Made by a program: the position numbers and the translations under genes. From Agelaius tricolor (lineage: Eukaryota > Chordata > Aves > Passeriformes > Icteridae), in NCBI GenBank assembly GCA_023055355.1, contig JALJCS010000002.1, positions 81,307,001 through 81,371,000 on the forward strand: a stretch of 64,000 nucleotides of DNA. Reading direction: 5' to 3'. Shown piece after piece: positions 33,461-46,017 of this stretch. The first letter of the stretch is position 1, and each line of letters begins with the position of its first letter. The notes beneath the pieces were generated by a model. That model did not search any database and was not told the origin of the DNA. It saw only the letters and a list, made by a program, of their open reading frames with translations.

Positions 33461-35210
33461 TCACAAAATAATGGCTGAAACTACGCATGTAGATGATTCA
33501 GTGGGTCTAATTATTGACTGCTTGTTGCTTTTGAAAGGCAGAGTTGTTATGAAATACAACCAAATCATAATTTTGCATTTCCAATGACAATAACAATTTA
33601 TGTCCATTTTTTAAAGACATTAATGGCAAAAGGACGTTCGTGGAGATGAAAGATCAAACCTCATCTCTGTGGGATTCTTGGCCTGTAAATAAACTGGACT
33701 TCAAAAGTTTTTAAATCTCTTAAGCATGTTTCAGTAGACTGATTAATGATTGATCAAAATGCATGTAACAATAACCTAATTATCTTCAAAGTTAGTTTGG
33801 TTTTTTTTTGGGATTTATTAATTATATTAAAGTCCAAAATAGAAAATATTTCTCTTGAATGTCACAAACAACTTCATACTTTAACTGGAACTTTTTCATA
33901 TTAAATCAATTGTCAATTTTCAATGAAGAAAATTTGGTGGTTTCTTGAAGGTTTTTATTTTTAAGCATAAATTTAGAAAAATGAATTGTCATATTATATG
34001 CTAGATATGCAGTAAAAATATGCCTACCAGTGTGTAAATATTCTGATTTCTCAAATATGCATTGTGAAGGTCTGCATTCTTGTCCATATTCCATTTTAAA
34101 AAAGTAGAACACATTTTTGCCAAACATTAATGATAATTTTGACATATACACACTGAACTTCCATCCCTGAATTGCAGAAAAATGCAACTAGCCACACAAT
34201 ATGCTGAAATGCGCATAAATCTCAGGAAAAAAAAATAAAGGGCCAAACTTTCTCCACTCCCTTGGTATCCATTCAAATTTGTATGCAAAGAGGTCAACCA
34301 AAGAGACCAGCCAGTATGGAATTAATTCTTGTAATAAAATACATACTGAAGTATTTATTATTAATATGCTTCTCCACTACATTGCTATTGTTTAGTTATG
34401 TCTGTAAGATACTAATTATTTTTTTAGTTTACATTGTTCTTATAAAAAATTTACAGTAAGAAAAGGGGCTGCAAGGTTGTAGAAAATCAGACCAGATGCA
34501 GAGTAATGAAGACATAGGTTCTGGTATTTATCTTGCACTTTTATTTAGTGGTGTCTCAGGTGTATGTAAATATTCTATCTTGAGATGTATATTCTATATT
34601 CATTACGAGCTCAAATAATATAAAATTTAAATTCTCTTTTTTTTCCCCTGAAGTTTGGAGGGTTTTGTCTATGTTTGCTATAGTTGTATTGGCCAACAGC
34701 TATTATTAATACTCAAGGCAGGGAATTCTACTTATGATTTAATAGCCATCTTTTGGTTTGGTATGTTACTCACAGGACATAGAAAGAAAATTTATTTAAG
34801 TGATTATTAGTGCTTGAACCAAGGACATTTTCTGGCTTGTATTCTCCATCTTCCTTTTGTGTCCAAATGTATACTTTTTTTTTCTTTCCCCCATACTTTT
34901 TGTTGCCAAATTGCAATAGAGTGACTACAAATGGAGGACTGGAGAATGTCCAAAAATCATATTCTGGTGTTTAGGAAAATATAGAAGACAAGTGAATGGC
35001 TTCATGAAGAATCAACAATTTTTGAACCAGGAAGAATACTCTAGTTATAAGCTTCATTGTAGTGTTTCTACTTATTTTTTGTTCTCTTTGGGAGGTTTTT
35101 GAGAATAGGAGGTTTCAAACTGAAACTGCCACAACTAGAAAGAGGAACAGAATGTTACATTAAATTGAAGTATTTTGGGTAAAGTTGTGACTCTCTTAAC
35201 ATTTTATAAA

Positions 35211-35665
35211 AATCACAGAATTATCAAGGTTGTAAAAGACCTTCAAGATCATCTAGTCCATCTATCCAGAACCATCATAATAACCCCTAAGCCATATTCA
35301 CAAGTGACATATCCAGACCCCTCTTGAACACTTCCAGTGACAGTGACTCCACACCACCTCCTTGGTCAACTTCCTCTAGTGCCTAACTATTAAGTCAGTA
35401 ATTTTATTTTTTTTTATAATAACTAATCTGAACCTCCTCTAATACAACTTAAGGCCATTTCCACTCCCTTTTTCACTTGAGACATGCTAGAAGAGAACAA
35501 ATCCCTACTTCAGTACAACCTCCTTCCAGGTTCTTGTACCAAGTAACGAGGCGTCCCCGAGCCTCCTATTCTCCAGACAAAACTACTCCAGTTCCCTCAG
35601 CCACTCCTGCTAAAATGTTTTTTAGACCCCTCACCATCTTTGTTACCTTTTGTGGACACAAAAGA
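35211..35665 (-). mobile_element. CR1 LINE, 3'-end fragment of about 450 bp
   Basis: From the 3' terminus (AATCACAGAATTATCAAGGTTG on +, resembling the CR1 end) the sequence follows the order of a CR1 3' region in reverse: GACCTTCAAGATCATCTAG, then a GTGACTCCACACCACC segment, then CTCCAGACAAAACTACTCC and CCCTCACCATCTTTGTTACC. Clearly non-functional and 5'-truncated. Confidence 0.85.
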
Positions 35666-38507
35666 TCAGTACAGACTAAAAACCTAGTCTATTAGATGGA
35701 TTTTGAGAATGCCTACTAGATGTTCTGAAGACAGGAGTAAAAGGATGGCCTTAGTCCAGACTAAGTATCAAAGAATTTCTCAGTGTCTCAACTCCATCAT
35801 AGTAAACCCCAGGCTTTTAAGTTTATTCTGTCCTTGTTTTTTTTTTGGTGTTTTTTTTTGTTTGTTTGTTTTTGTTTTTTTGGGTTTTTTCTTTTTTTTT
35901 TTTTATGGTAGCCAAGCAGATTGTGAATGTTTCACATTCAAAATGCTCAAATCTTCAGAGGTACTTCAACTCCAGTTCCAATTGTGTCAGTTGCTTTGAA
36001 GTAACTTATTTAATCCCCAGCTTAGCACAGAACTTCTCTATGCCTAATACTTTCTAAAAATCGCATATTTGGATAACATCAACACTTATCTAGTAGACAG
36101 AACAAATCATGAACATGATTTGCTCAATATCATTATGTATTGATTCATCAATATCTGTTTGGGAGATCTGTAGGTGAAAAAAAAGGGAAAATGTTTTATT
36201 AAGGTTTTTTACTAAGTCAAAATAGCATGTAGTAGTGATAAATCTTAATAATCATGAAAAGTAGTTGAATTTAAACAAGTTGGCTTAAATGTCTCACAGT
36301 GGATTTTTTTTTTTTTTAATAACAAGGATTAAACAACTATTTCCAAATAATACATGGTTTGTTGAAAGAACTGGATTTACTTATGGGTTTTGTCTGTTTG
36401 CTGTATAGGTATTTAAAGAAGCATGTATATCTTGCCTTTCTGTGGATGTTTATTTTTTTCCTGTCCTCTGGTTTCGTAAATTTTCAAAATATGAATGCAT
36501 CAGAAGTAATTCACTGGCCATGCATGAAACGTGTGAAAACACAGTAACTGCTCTGTTTCTCATAGCTGAGTTCAAGCCAATGCAACTCTTTGTGCTATTA
36601 GGGATTAAACCTTTTCTATTTTGTGCTACAACGTCTGCAGAAAAACTTGGCATTGATCTGGACCTTGTTTGTCATCTATATTGCTGGGAAAGGGAACTGC
36701 ATTCATTTACTGTACACGGCTGCTGAAAGTAAACCAGCTGGACCTTGGTTCTGGTGTGAGTTTGTTGTTTGGGGTTCTTTGTTGGTTTGTTTGATTGCTT
36801 TTAAGAGCAAATGTTCACAGCAATAATACTAAAATATTTCAGTATTCAAGAAATAGTAGATATGGTTACTCCTCTGTTGTCAGTGCATTTTGATAATGAG
36901 AAGTCAGTCTCTCATCTTATTACTCTGCTGCTCTTGGCAGGCTTCTGATATTATTTATCCTGCATTTGATAATTCATCCTCATAAAGCTGACTTCTCTAA
37001 AAACCCTTGTTTGTGGGTCTAAAATGTATGAGATTAATTCAGCATGTAAATTCTGAATTGCATCAATTTCATCATATATAAACAATCTTTTACTAGCAAC
37101 ACATAGATTTTCTTGTGTAAAGATTCTAATGCATAGTTTATAATAAAATAAATGCTCAAAACTTAATGTAAATTTTCATAATTCATACACGTAGCTTCAT
37201 TTTTTTGAAAAATTTGTAAGCAGAGAAAATTTCTTTTCATTCCCTAAAAGTATATCATAGGCACAAAACAATATTTGTGAAGGATTCTATGATTATGAGC
37301 CAAAATGTTAGGGAAAAGATGAAATATCCATTACGCAGCATAATACCTTGCTGTATGTTCTTACTTCTATGTCTGATCCTGCACACAAAAGTTTAATTTA
37401 ATTTACAGTGAAACAAGCCTACTAACTCTTTCCTGTTCTTCTCCTGTTGATCTAAATGGCAAAACTCGCACAGGACTTGAAGAACCAGACAAATTTCTTA
37501 ATATGTAAAGTTAATTGTGTGGCTAGCTTTAATCACACGGGTATCACAGAACAAACAGCATTTACTTGCTCCCTTCTTGCTCCCTCAATACTGTTGCCTT
37601 CCCTCCTTCCCTTCCAGAGGCCATCTGAAAAAAACATGTTGTAAGCTAGAACAGAGCTGTTCTACTCCTGTCTGTGTGTGACTTGTGTTTAACTTAGGTA
37701 AAAGCTTAGATTGCCTCGAGACTTCCCCCTCCCCCCCCAACAATTCCATGGTCCTTTCATCCAGATTTTATAGATTTCACAGAGATCACCTAGCAGTCTG
37801 TGCATCTACTTTTACCAAGCACTTAAAAAACAGTAAAATGCACATGCAATATGTGCATATGTACAGGATTGGTTTTCTCTTCAGAATTAACCAACATAAT
37901 AAACAAAAGTGCTGACAGAAAAAAAAAGCATTGAGAAAGAATATTTTTCATGTACCCATCAATTATACAAATATAAATCTGAAGTGATATTTTAATTACT
38001 GTACCATCGAACATTTCAGTGTTGCATGCAAGAGCATATTTCCCAGAGACTATTTCCCAGAATATTTTAGAGCAAAAGCAATTCTATTTGAAAAAAAAAA
38101 AAATCCAATTTCTTTTCGTCTTATTTTTCAGAAGATGATTTTCAAAGCTTGTTAGATAAAGTGGAGATATAAAAAGCCACTTGAAAGTACAAACAAATGA
38201 AAAGGGAGGAGAAAAGCAAAGGAAAGCAAGGAAAATCAGAGTAAACACTTATTAACCCTTGACAGCAATACCTTGCTCCCACATTTAGCAGCAGAAAATG
38301 TCTTCAATGGCCTTATAGACAAAGCTGAGGTTTCATTAAAATACATAATAGTTCAGCACATACTTAAAATTAGACAACTGAATTTATGTACTTCCTTGAA
38401 TTACAGGCATTTTTTCTACCTTTTCCATAAGTTTCGCAGTTATAATCAGATGAAACATCTCTGTGCAACAAATAGCTTTTTCTTCTCATGCAGTATTAAA
38501 AAAAGCC
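35666..38507. other. AT-rich intron 1 sequence, no gene seen
   Basis: Contains a T-rich run (35839-35904) and otherwise unique-looking AT-rich DNA. Open frames up to about 98 codons, some hydrophobic because of T-runs, show no conserved features. Confidence 0.45.
35839..35904 (+). repeat. T-rich (TTTG/T)n simple repeat
   Basis: Long T runs with G interruptions, including TTTG units. The hydrophobic Phe-rich frames across it are artefacts. Confidence 0.9.
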
Positions 38508-39106
38508 TGTGGTGGGTTCACCCCTGGTTGAGGACCAGGTGCCCGTTAAAGCTGCTCTATCACTCCTCTCTCCAACTGGGCAGGAGGGAGAAAATATGAA
38601 AAAAGGCTCATGGGTTGAGATCAAGGCAGGGAGAGCTCATCTGTTACTATCATAGGCAAAAAAATTCAATTTAGGGAGGATGAGGAATGGGACCTGTGGT
38701 CAGTTCATCACGTCTCTGCCAATCCTTCATCCTCAAGAGGAGGACTCCTCACACTCTTGCCCTGCTTCAGTGTGGAGTCCCTTCCATGGGAGACAGACCT
38801 CACAAACTCCTCTGATGTACGTCACTCCCATGAGATGCAATTCTTCACGAACTGCTTCAGTGTGGGTCCCCTCCAGAGTCACAAGTCCAGCCAGGAATCC
38901 TTTTCCAGGGTGGGCTCCTCTCTCCATGAGACCACAGGTCCTGCCTGGAGCCTGCTGGAGTACCATCTTCCCACAGAGTCACAGCATCCTTCCGGCACAT
39001 CCATCTACTCCAACACTGGGTCTTCCATGGGCTGCAGGTGATTATTTTCTCCACAATGGCCCTCCATGAGCTGCAGAGAACAGCCTGCAGAGCCTCTTGC
39101 AGAATT
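38508..39106 (-). mobile_element. Truncated endogenous-retrovirus LTR, same family as 49535-50562
   Basis: The + strand starts TGTGGTGGGTTCA and parallels the longer copy at 49535 through the shared words CTCTATCACTCCTC, TGGGTTGAGAT and TCAGTTCATCAC, then a series of degenerate 40-60-bp units with CCATGGGAG/CTGCAG words. Compared with the other copy it lacks roughly 150 bp near 38665 and is cut off at 39106, where it abuts the CR1 3' end. The missing part does not reappear beyond the CR1, so truncation by deletion is more likely than simple CR1 insertion into the LTR. Orientation is taken from the better copy. Confidence 0.75.
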
Positions 39107-41623
39107 GAAGAATCATAGAATAGTTTGGGTGGGAAGGGACCTTAAACATCATCTGGTTCCAAACTCCCTCTGCTATGGACAAGGACACTTTCCACCCAAC
39201 CAGGTTGCTCAGAGCCCCATTCAGGCTGTCCTTGAACACCACCAGGTATGTGATATCCATAACTTCTCTGGGAGGTGTATTCCAGTGTCTCATCACTCTT
39301 ACAGTGAAGAAATATCTAATCTAAACCTACACTCTTTCTGTTTAAAACCATATCCTATTATCCTATCACCACATGTCCTTACAAGTAGTCCCTGTTCAGG
39401 CTTCTTGTGGGTCCCCTGACAGTACTGGAAGACTGCTTTAAAGTGAGCTACAGTCTGTGGAATCCCAACTCTCTCAGCCCCTCTTCATAGGAGAGGCATT
39501 CCAGCCCTCTGATCATCTCAGTGGCCATCCTCTGGACTCTCTCTTTTTATGCTGGGGACCCCAAAGCTGGATACAGGACTCCAGGTGAAGTCTCAAAAGA
39601 GCAGAGAAGAGGAGGAGAATTACCTCTGTGGATCTGATGGTCATGTTCCTTTTGATGCAGGACACAGTTGGCTTTCTGGGTTGCAGGTGCACATTGCCAG
39701 CTCATGTTGAGCTTCTCATCCACCAACACTCCTATTTGTGGCTTCTCCTTAGTGCTGCTCTTAATACATTCTCTGCCCAGCCTGAATTTGTTCTTGGGAT
39801 TGTCTTGACCCAGAGGCAAGACCTTGCCTATGGTCTTGCTGAACTTCATGAGGTTCAGAGGGAACCACCCAAACCTGTCCAGGTTCTGCTGGGTGGCATC
39901 CCTTCCCTCCAGAGTGTTGACCACACCACACAGCTTGGTGTTGTCAGCAAACTTGCTGAGAATGTACCAGATCTCATGCTCGTTTCACTGACAAAGATGT
40001 TGAAGAGCGCCGGTCCCAATACTGACCCCTGAGGAGTAACACTCGTGACAGGTCTCCACCTGGACAGTGAACCATCGACAAAAGCTCTTGGAGTGTGACC
40101 ATCTTCCTAATTCCTTATCGACTGAGTGGCCCACCCACCAAATCTCTGCCTCTCCAATTCAGAGACAAAGAAATTGTGCAGGACAGTGTCAAATACTTTG
40201 TTCAATTCCAGGTAGATGATGGCACTTGTTCTTCCATTACCCATCAACACTATAGTCCATCAAATTTTTTGGCACAATTTGCCCTTAGTAGACCCATGTT
40301 GGATGTTGGTGCTCACCAATCATCAACTTATTTATCTTAGCATAGCTTCCAGCAGGTTCTGCTCTGTGATCTTGTCTAGCATAGAGGTTGACCAGCCTGT
40401 AGTTTCCTGGGTCATCCTTATTGCCTTTTTTGGAAATGGGAGTTTTGTTTCCAGTTTTCCAGTTAGTAGGAACCTCATTTTTCCACTGTGCTGGATAGTG
40501 GCTTAGCAATTTAATCTGCTCATTCCCACAGGACCTTCAGATGCATCTCATCACGTCCCAAGGACTTGTGCACTTTCAGGTTCCTTGGGTGGTTTTGTAC
40601 TTGATGTTCTCATACACTGGACATTTATTTGTTCTCCCAGTCACTTCCTTTGCCTTTTGTGACTTGGGTGGTGTGTCTGGAGCACTTGCCACTGAAAACA
40701 GATACAGAAATGTTGTTGAGTATTGAGTACTTCAACCTTCTCTGTACTCTGGGTAACCAGGTCTGCTGTGTCCTTTCATAGAGGGCCCACATTTTCCCCA
40801 GTCTTTCTTTCACTGCTAGCATACCTGTAGAAGCTTTTCTTGTAGTCCTTGACATTCCTGGCCAGAGTTCTGTCAAGGCTGTAGCTTTCCTGACCTGATC
40901 ATTTACTGCTCAGACAATTCCTCTGTATTCCTTCCAGGCTACCTGTCCTTGCTTCCATTCTGTATCTTTTTGTATTTCAGTTTGTCCAAGAGCTCCTTGT
41001 TCATCCCTGCAAGCCCCTGACTTCTTCTTTGTTAGAACACATCACTCTTGAGCTTGGAGGTGATCCTTGAATATTAACCAGTTTTCTTGGGCCATCTTAC
41101 CTTCAGGGCTTTATCCCATAGTGCTCTACCAAGCAGATCCCTGAAGAAGCCAAGGTTTTATTCCTAGAAGTCCAGGGGTGAACTTGCTGCATGTCCTCCT
41201 CACTGCCCTAAGGATCTGAAACTCTACCAATTAATGGTCTGTACAGCTAAGGCTTCACATTCCTTCACAAGCTGGAGAGTCACATCACCAATCAGGCCCT
41301 CCTTTTTGGTGAGAACAAGATCAAGCACAGCACCTCTCGTTGCCAGTTTCTGTCCCTTGAAGAAAGTAGTTACTATCAATGCATTCCAGGAACCTCCTGG
41401 GCTGTTTATACCATATTGTATTGTCCCCTCAAGAGGTATCTGTGGTTGAAGTCCTCCATAACAACCAGAGCTTGTGAATGCAAGGCTGCTCCTATTTATA
41501 CCTAGAAGGCCTCATACACTCAAGTCTTACTGGTTACAGGGCCTATAGCAGACCTCTGTGAGTATATCACCTGCCCTTACCCTTCCTTTAATGTCAGGAC
41601 TAATCCCAATGTAGGCCACCAAT
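39107..41623 (-). mobile_element. CR1 LINE, long 3' part with reverse-transcriptase remnants
   Basis: The 3' terminus (GAATCATAGAATAGTTTGGG on +) is a classic bird CR1 end. Moving rightwards, the minus strand reads backward through the reverse transcriptase. A C-terminal segment (39547-39924) contains GVLVDEKLNMS and LNLMKFSK. An upstream segment (40285-40509) contains PISKKGNKDDPGNYR and VNLYARQDHRAEP. Frameshifts and stops separate these blocks. With the part beyond the embedded LTR (42019-42515) this is the most complete CR1 in the window at about 3 kb, so it is only moderately 5'-truncated. It is inactive. Confidence 0.92.
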
Positions 41624-42018
41624 TGTTGGTACCAATCTGCCTGTCACCATCAGTTCATCATCGTACCATAAAACTTTCATACCTTCTCTCTGTGAGTTCC
41701 AACAGGCAGCTTCTTACAACTCTGACTCCTTCTCTCTTCCTTCTGCATGGCCAGCTAACTCCTTCCTATCCCTTGCATAGCCACCTAACCCTTAATATCC
41801 CTCACAGCACACACTTACCCTTAACTGCTCCTCACAGCACACCCAACAAACTCCAACTCGCTTCTCAATCAGCTAACCCACTCTTTTAGAACACCCATCC
41901 TTATTGGACATAGCTGTGCCCTGCTAAGGGCGGGGCTGTTTCCTACTCTTTGGTAATTAGTACAGCTGCAACTCCTCAGGCATGAGATTGCCTTCAGCAC
42001 TATCTCTGTTCTCCTACA
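41624..42018 (-). mobile_element. LTR-like insertion (395 bp) nested in the CR1
   Basis: This block interrupts the CR1 order. It begins TGTTGGTACC and ends CTCCTACA, so it has TG...CA ends and short inverted termini (TGTWGG). Its interior, with repeated CTCACAGCACAC words, is unlike CR1. No internal retroviral genes accompany it, so it would be a solo LTR. Flanking hexamers ACCAAT and ATCCAT match at only four of six positions, so a target-site duplication is uncertain. No clear AATAAA is seen on either strand. The minus orientation is a guess from overall resemblance to avian LTRs that begin TGTAG. Confidence 0.6.
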
Positions 42019-42515
42019 ATCCATCCTCCCACACTTTAATTCTGATGATCCATAAGCTCTTGGTCTGCTCCTTAATCATTCTCAAGCAGACCTCCATGAA
42101 CTCCAGCTGGTCTTTGACAAAGAGTGCAACACCCCACCCTTGACTCCTCTACCTGTCCTTCCTTAAGACCTTGGATCCTTTCATTTCAACACTCCATTCA
42201 CAGGAGACATCCATCCCACCAGGTCTGTATGTTATGCAAGTAAGATCACATTCCTGTAGGCATGTGCTAATCTCTAACTCCCTTTGTTTATTCCCTATGC
42301 TGCTTGTGCTTGCATAGAGGTATTTGGGTTGGAGCCCCAGTGAAGCTGCCCTATGATCTGGAGTGGCTGGAATTCCTTTGTGCTGCTCTTCAGGTGTTCT
42401 CCTGCTGACCTGCAGTTCCTCTCCAGGCTCTGGGCATCTCTTGATGACACTGGCATCAAACTGGTAGAAGTGGGATGGACTGAGGTTCCCTTTCCCCTGG
42501 CAACTTCCATTGTTT
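42019..42515 (-). mobile_element. CR1 LINE, 5'-ward part beyond the nested LTR
   Basis: Sequence resumes the CR1 order with TTTAATTCTGATGATCC and ATAAGCTC, then continues through CATCCCACCAGGTC and TGGGCATCTCTTGATGACAC. These correspond to CR1 DNA upstream of the reverse-transcriptase core, in the endonuclease half. Recognisable similarity ends by about 42515, the 5' truncation point. Confidence 0.8.
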
Positions 42516-44787
42516 CAAATTCCATAGTCAACTGAGTAATTAGAGCAAAATCTAATGATTCATTTCACTGAAAACAGCCAAAAAGTGTGTCTGAAGAAGG
42601 CAGGCTACTTGCTTATGTAAACAAGTTAGTTTGTAACCTACAGAGTTAAGGTTTTTTCTAAAAAAGGAAGAATTATTTTCTTTGTGATCACAATACGTAG
42701 ATAGTGTGCTGCCTTTTTAAGGTGTATACATCTTAGCATTGCATAATATAGGGGGTAAGATTTTGAAAGCCCTTAGCGTTGACCTAATCTTGTTCTCATT
42801 TAGGATACTGCTAATGACTGACTGTACAAGAAGGTATTTTGTCAGGCCTGAGTGCTACTGCAAATCCTATCCATTATTTTTAGTTGTACTTGTGCACTTT
42901 GTGTTGCTTTATGAATACAAAATCTCATATAAAAACCTTAATGGAAAGATTCATGACTTACGAGTTAGACATCTCATTAATGCCAACAGTGAGTGACAAG
43001 AAACTGCATCTTCTGGCAAACACTTCAGTACTGAAAGTGCCACCTATCCATTTCAGTTAAAATTGCCTATACTGAATGAGGATAAATAAGTTGATATGGT
43101 TTTGAGAGACTGACAGGAAAGATCCTTGATGCTTGATTGTCACAAAATATAGGCTTACTTTAATAATTGTTTTTATAATCAGTAAATTATGGAGATACCA
43201 TTTTTTTTAGTTTAATATAATGCAATTTAATTTAATTTTAATAAAATTTTACCATTTAAAAAAATTAAACACTTTATAGTGTAACTTAAATGAGTAAGTA
43301 ATTTTCAAGTAAAGGTATAGAACTTTTAAATCTCTTAATGAGACATAGGCCACCATATTTCTTTTGTGAATTCTTATGCTGTATCCTCTGATCTGCATTT
43401 GGAATGAGTTCATTAAAAAGTATATTATGCAATTTGAATTGGAACACTCTTCAACTGCATATAAATATAGCTGCTGTACCTATTAGAGGTTATCTGGGTT
43501 TATCTCTCTAATTTAAATTTCATTCCACTGTCCACTGGTCTGTCAGTCAAATTTACTTGTCTTCCTTCTGTCAGTGAAAGTACTTGAACAACATGAATGA
43601 CACATAACTTGGTCTTTCATAAAAAAAACCCATTTAAATTATTAAAAAATTTGGTCATGGAGGAGCTCTAGATCAAATTTCTTTAGCATTTTCACAATTT
43701 TGAAATAGTTCAAAATCATAAACTCCAGAGACCCTTGAAAGTCTTGAGAGTTCAAGTGTTCAGGGAATACTGAGAATGACAACCAGTGCAGGGAGGGGGT
43801 AAAGATGGTGAGCACATTCTACATTTTCAATTTTCCTGAAAATGTTAAGCAGGATTCTTAATGAAAAAGGCCCTTTTAGAATTATTTCCATCTTAGTGCT
43901 CTTCTTGTGCTTTTTGGTAGTGAATGCCTACTTTGTTTCTGCTTTTTTTTCCCCATTGTGTCATACGTTGGATAATCTAATAAAACATTGAGGGTATACA
44001 CTGTACTAAATTGATTCACACAGCCAATATTGCTATTGCTGACAGGACTCATATAAGGAAGGATGGGCCTGGGAGGTGGCCACTTCAGGTCTAATACTAA
44101 TGTGGGTAGGATTGAGAAGGTTAAATTGCTGCTTTTGTGTAGAGAAACAGAAGCACGTAGCTTCCAGGAAAGTCAGTTTTTTTTAAGCTGTAGAATTCAC
44201 TTTTAAATTATTCCTAGTTTTATTTAATTCTCTGTTTCTGTGCTGCTTTCTGTTTGTGCTTCTCCTGATCCTGTTTTCCCAAGAGGTAGTTAGAGCTCTT
44301 CTTACCTTTCTTAGACATTTTCCGTACACAGCAGACTGATTTATTTCAAAGTGTTTATACAAATTTCCAGAGGTGAAGATACTTGGCTTTGGCTTAAATC
44401 TGTCCAAGTGACTCTTCCAATGACTGCTGTGGAGCAACTGCAAGCAGAATTCCTTGTTTGTGTGTGTGCCAGGGCAACTGTCAAGGGAAGAAATGGAAAG
44501 CTGCAGGAACAGGAGGAGAATTAAAATGGAGCTTTCAGATTTGCTCTAGATAAGAAATCCTTACCTAATAATTTTTTTCTGTTTTGTTTATTTTTAAAAA
44601 AAAAAATTATATATTTATTCTTATTTGGAAATGGAATAAATAAGAAGAGAATACACTCACAACTGTCATTTGGGTGGAATAATATATAAATCATTCTGAT
44701 TATCAGCATCAACTTGGAAGTCTAGATAAAAAGAGTGAAAAACTAGGACTTATAAAAATAATAGGTAATTTTTTATTAGATAGAAAT

Positions 44788-44829
44788 TAAAAAAAAAAAA
44801 CCAAAACAACAAAAAACAACAACAACAAA
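44788..44829 (+). repeat. A-rich/(AAC)n simple repeat
   Basis: Poly-A followed by ACAACAACAAC-type units. Confidence 0.9.
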
Positions 44830-45906
44830 CCCTCCTTTTGCAAAATCCAGGTCAGTTATGGTATGGTAACAAGGAAAGCTGAGGTAAGAAAAGGGAAACC
44901 AAGAATAGTGGGCCCTGCATTAAATTAATGCTTTCCCCCAGTGGAAATGGTTATTAATCTTTCTGTCTTGGAAATATAAACGTTCTTCACATTTCACCAA
45001 TCCACCAGCTCTGCTTTATGACCCAGATATTTGTCCTATTAGTTTGTTATGTATGTAATGGTGCTGCAAGCAGTACACGTATCACTTGCTAAGGTCAATG
45101 ACATTTCTAATTTATTCTTACTTTAGGAATCCATCAGTGACCAGCTTAATTTAGTGCAGGTTGGTTTCTGCTACTGAAATATACTAATTTGCAGTATGGA
45201 ATTGTAGCATTGTTTCCAGGATCCATCATATTTACAATTAAAAATCTGTTACAATTTAAATGTCATTGATTAAGCACTTTATTTTAGCTGTCCAATTTAA
45301 AAAAATTACCTATGTCTAATTTTAATTGTAAAATTTTCAATGGTTTAACTAAGTAACATGTTAAACACTAAAATCAATTTATTAAAATGGGTGGTAAATC
45401 ATTACATCTATAAAATTTACTTGCATTTATAATAAACTTTAGTGATATTTACTTGACAATAAGGTTTCAAATATAAGCTAAAAAATATCCACTACTGTCT
45501 AGTTTTAGCTGTCTCTTTGGTTACCTATTCATTGTGATTTATTTCCATGAAACTTTCTAGTATTTTTGTCATAAGAGGAAACAAAGGGTCCTTTCAATGT
45601 TGGAATGACTTCATATTCATGCAGGTAGCCTTTATGTTTCTGACTGCCAATGTATACTGTATCAGCACTAAAGTGACTATGTTGTATGTTTCAGAAGGTT
45701 GTTACTGTTTCCATAACTTATTTCACCTCTATTATGGAAATTTATTAATGCCATTAAGAGAACATTGTTCTGGATTCAGTTAATCTTCAGCCTGGAAAAA
45801 ATGCTGCAACTTTACACATCGTGGTATCCTTGACACAACTGCAGAGCTGATATAGGTTAATGTAATTGTTTGTGTGCAAGACCCTTGGTATTGACCTGAG
45901 AGACAT

Positions 45907-46017
45907 CAAATTCTGCCTTTACTAACACTCGTATAAATCAGGAGTAGGTCCATTGATTTCAATTACTCAGTATTTACAGTGAAATGAAACAGAACATAAT
46001 TTACCCTATACATCTAA
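45907..46017. repeat. Degraded palindromic interspersed repeat (ancient, MITE-like)
   Basis: The left half reads CAAATTCTGCC...ATAAATCAGGAGTAGG and the right half roughly mirrors it (TTTACAGTGAAATGAAACAGAA), around the centre TCCATTGATTTCAATTACTC. This is the layout of an old amniote repeat with the core AGGAGTAACTCCATTGA that I recall from turtle and bird genomes. Heavy divergence shows it is ancient. Transposon class was not determined. Confidence 0.5.

Larger units (their letters stand above)
19986..35210. other. Long AT-rich intron 1 segment with few recognisable repeats
   Basis: About 15 kb in which I recognise only simple repeats, a small tandem duplication (24272), a motif cluster (22870-23060), one degraded palindromic repeat (32468) and a small palindrome (33442). 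Scattered open frames are all below 95 codons with no protein features. A slightly GC-richer patch at 28825-28950 was not classified. The low repeat load could reflect old unique DNA or conserved non-coding elements. Confidence 0.5.

Noticed and set aside
39628..40032. Plus-strand 134-codon frame
   Set aside because: Shadow of the CR1 reverse-transcriptase relic encoded on the opposite strand.
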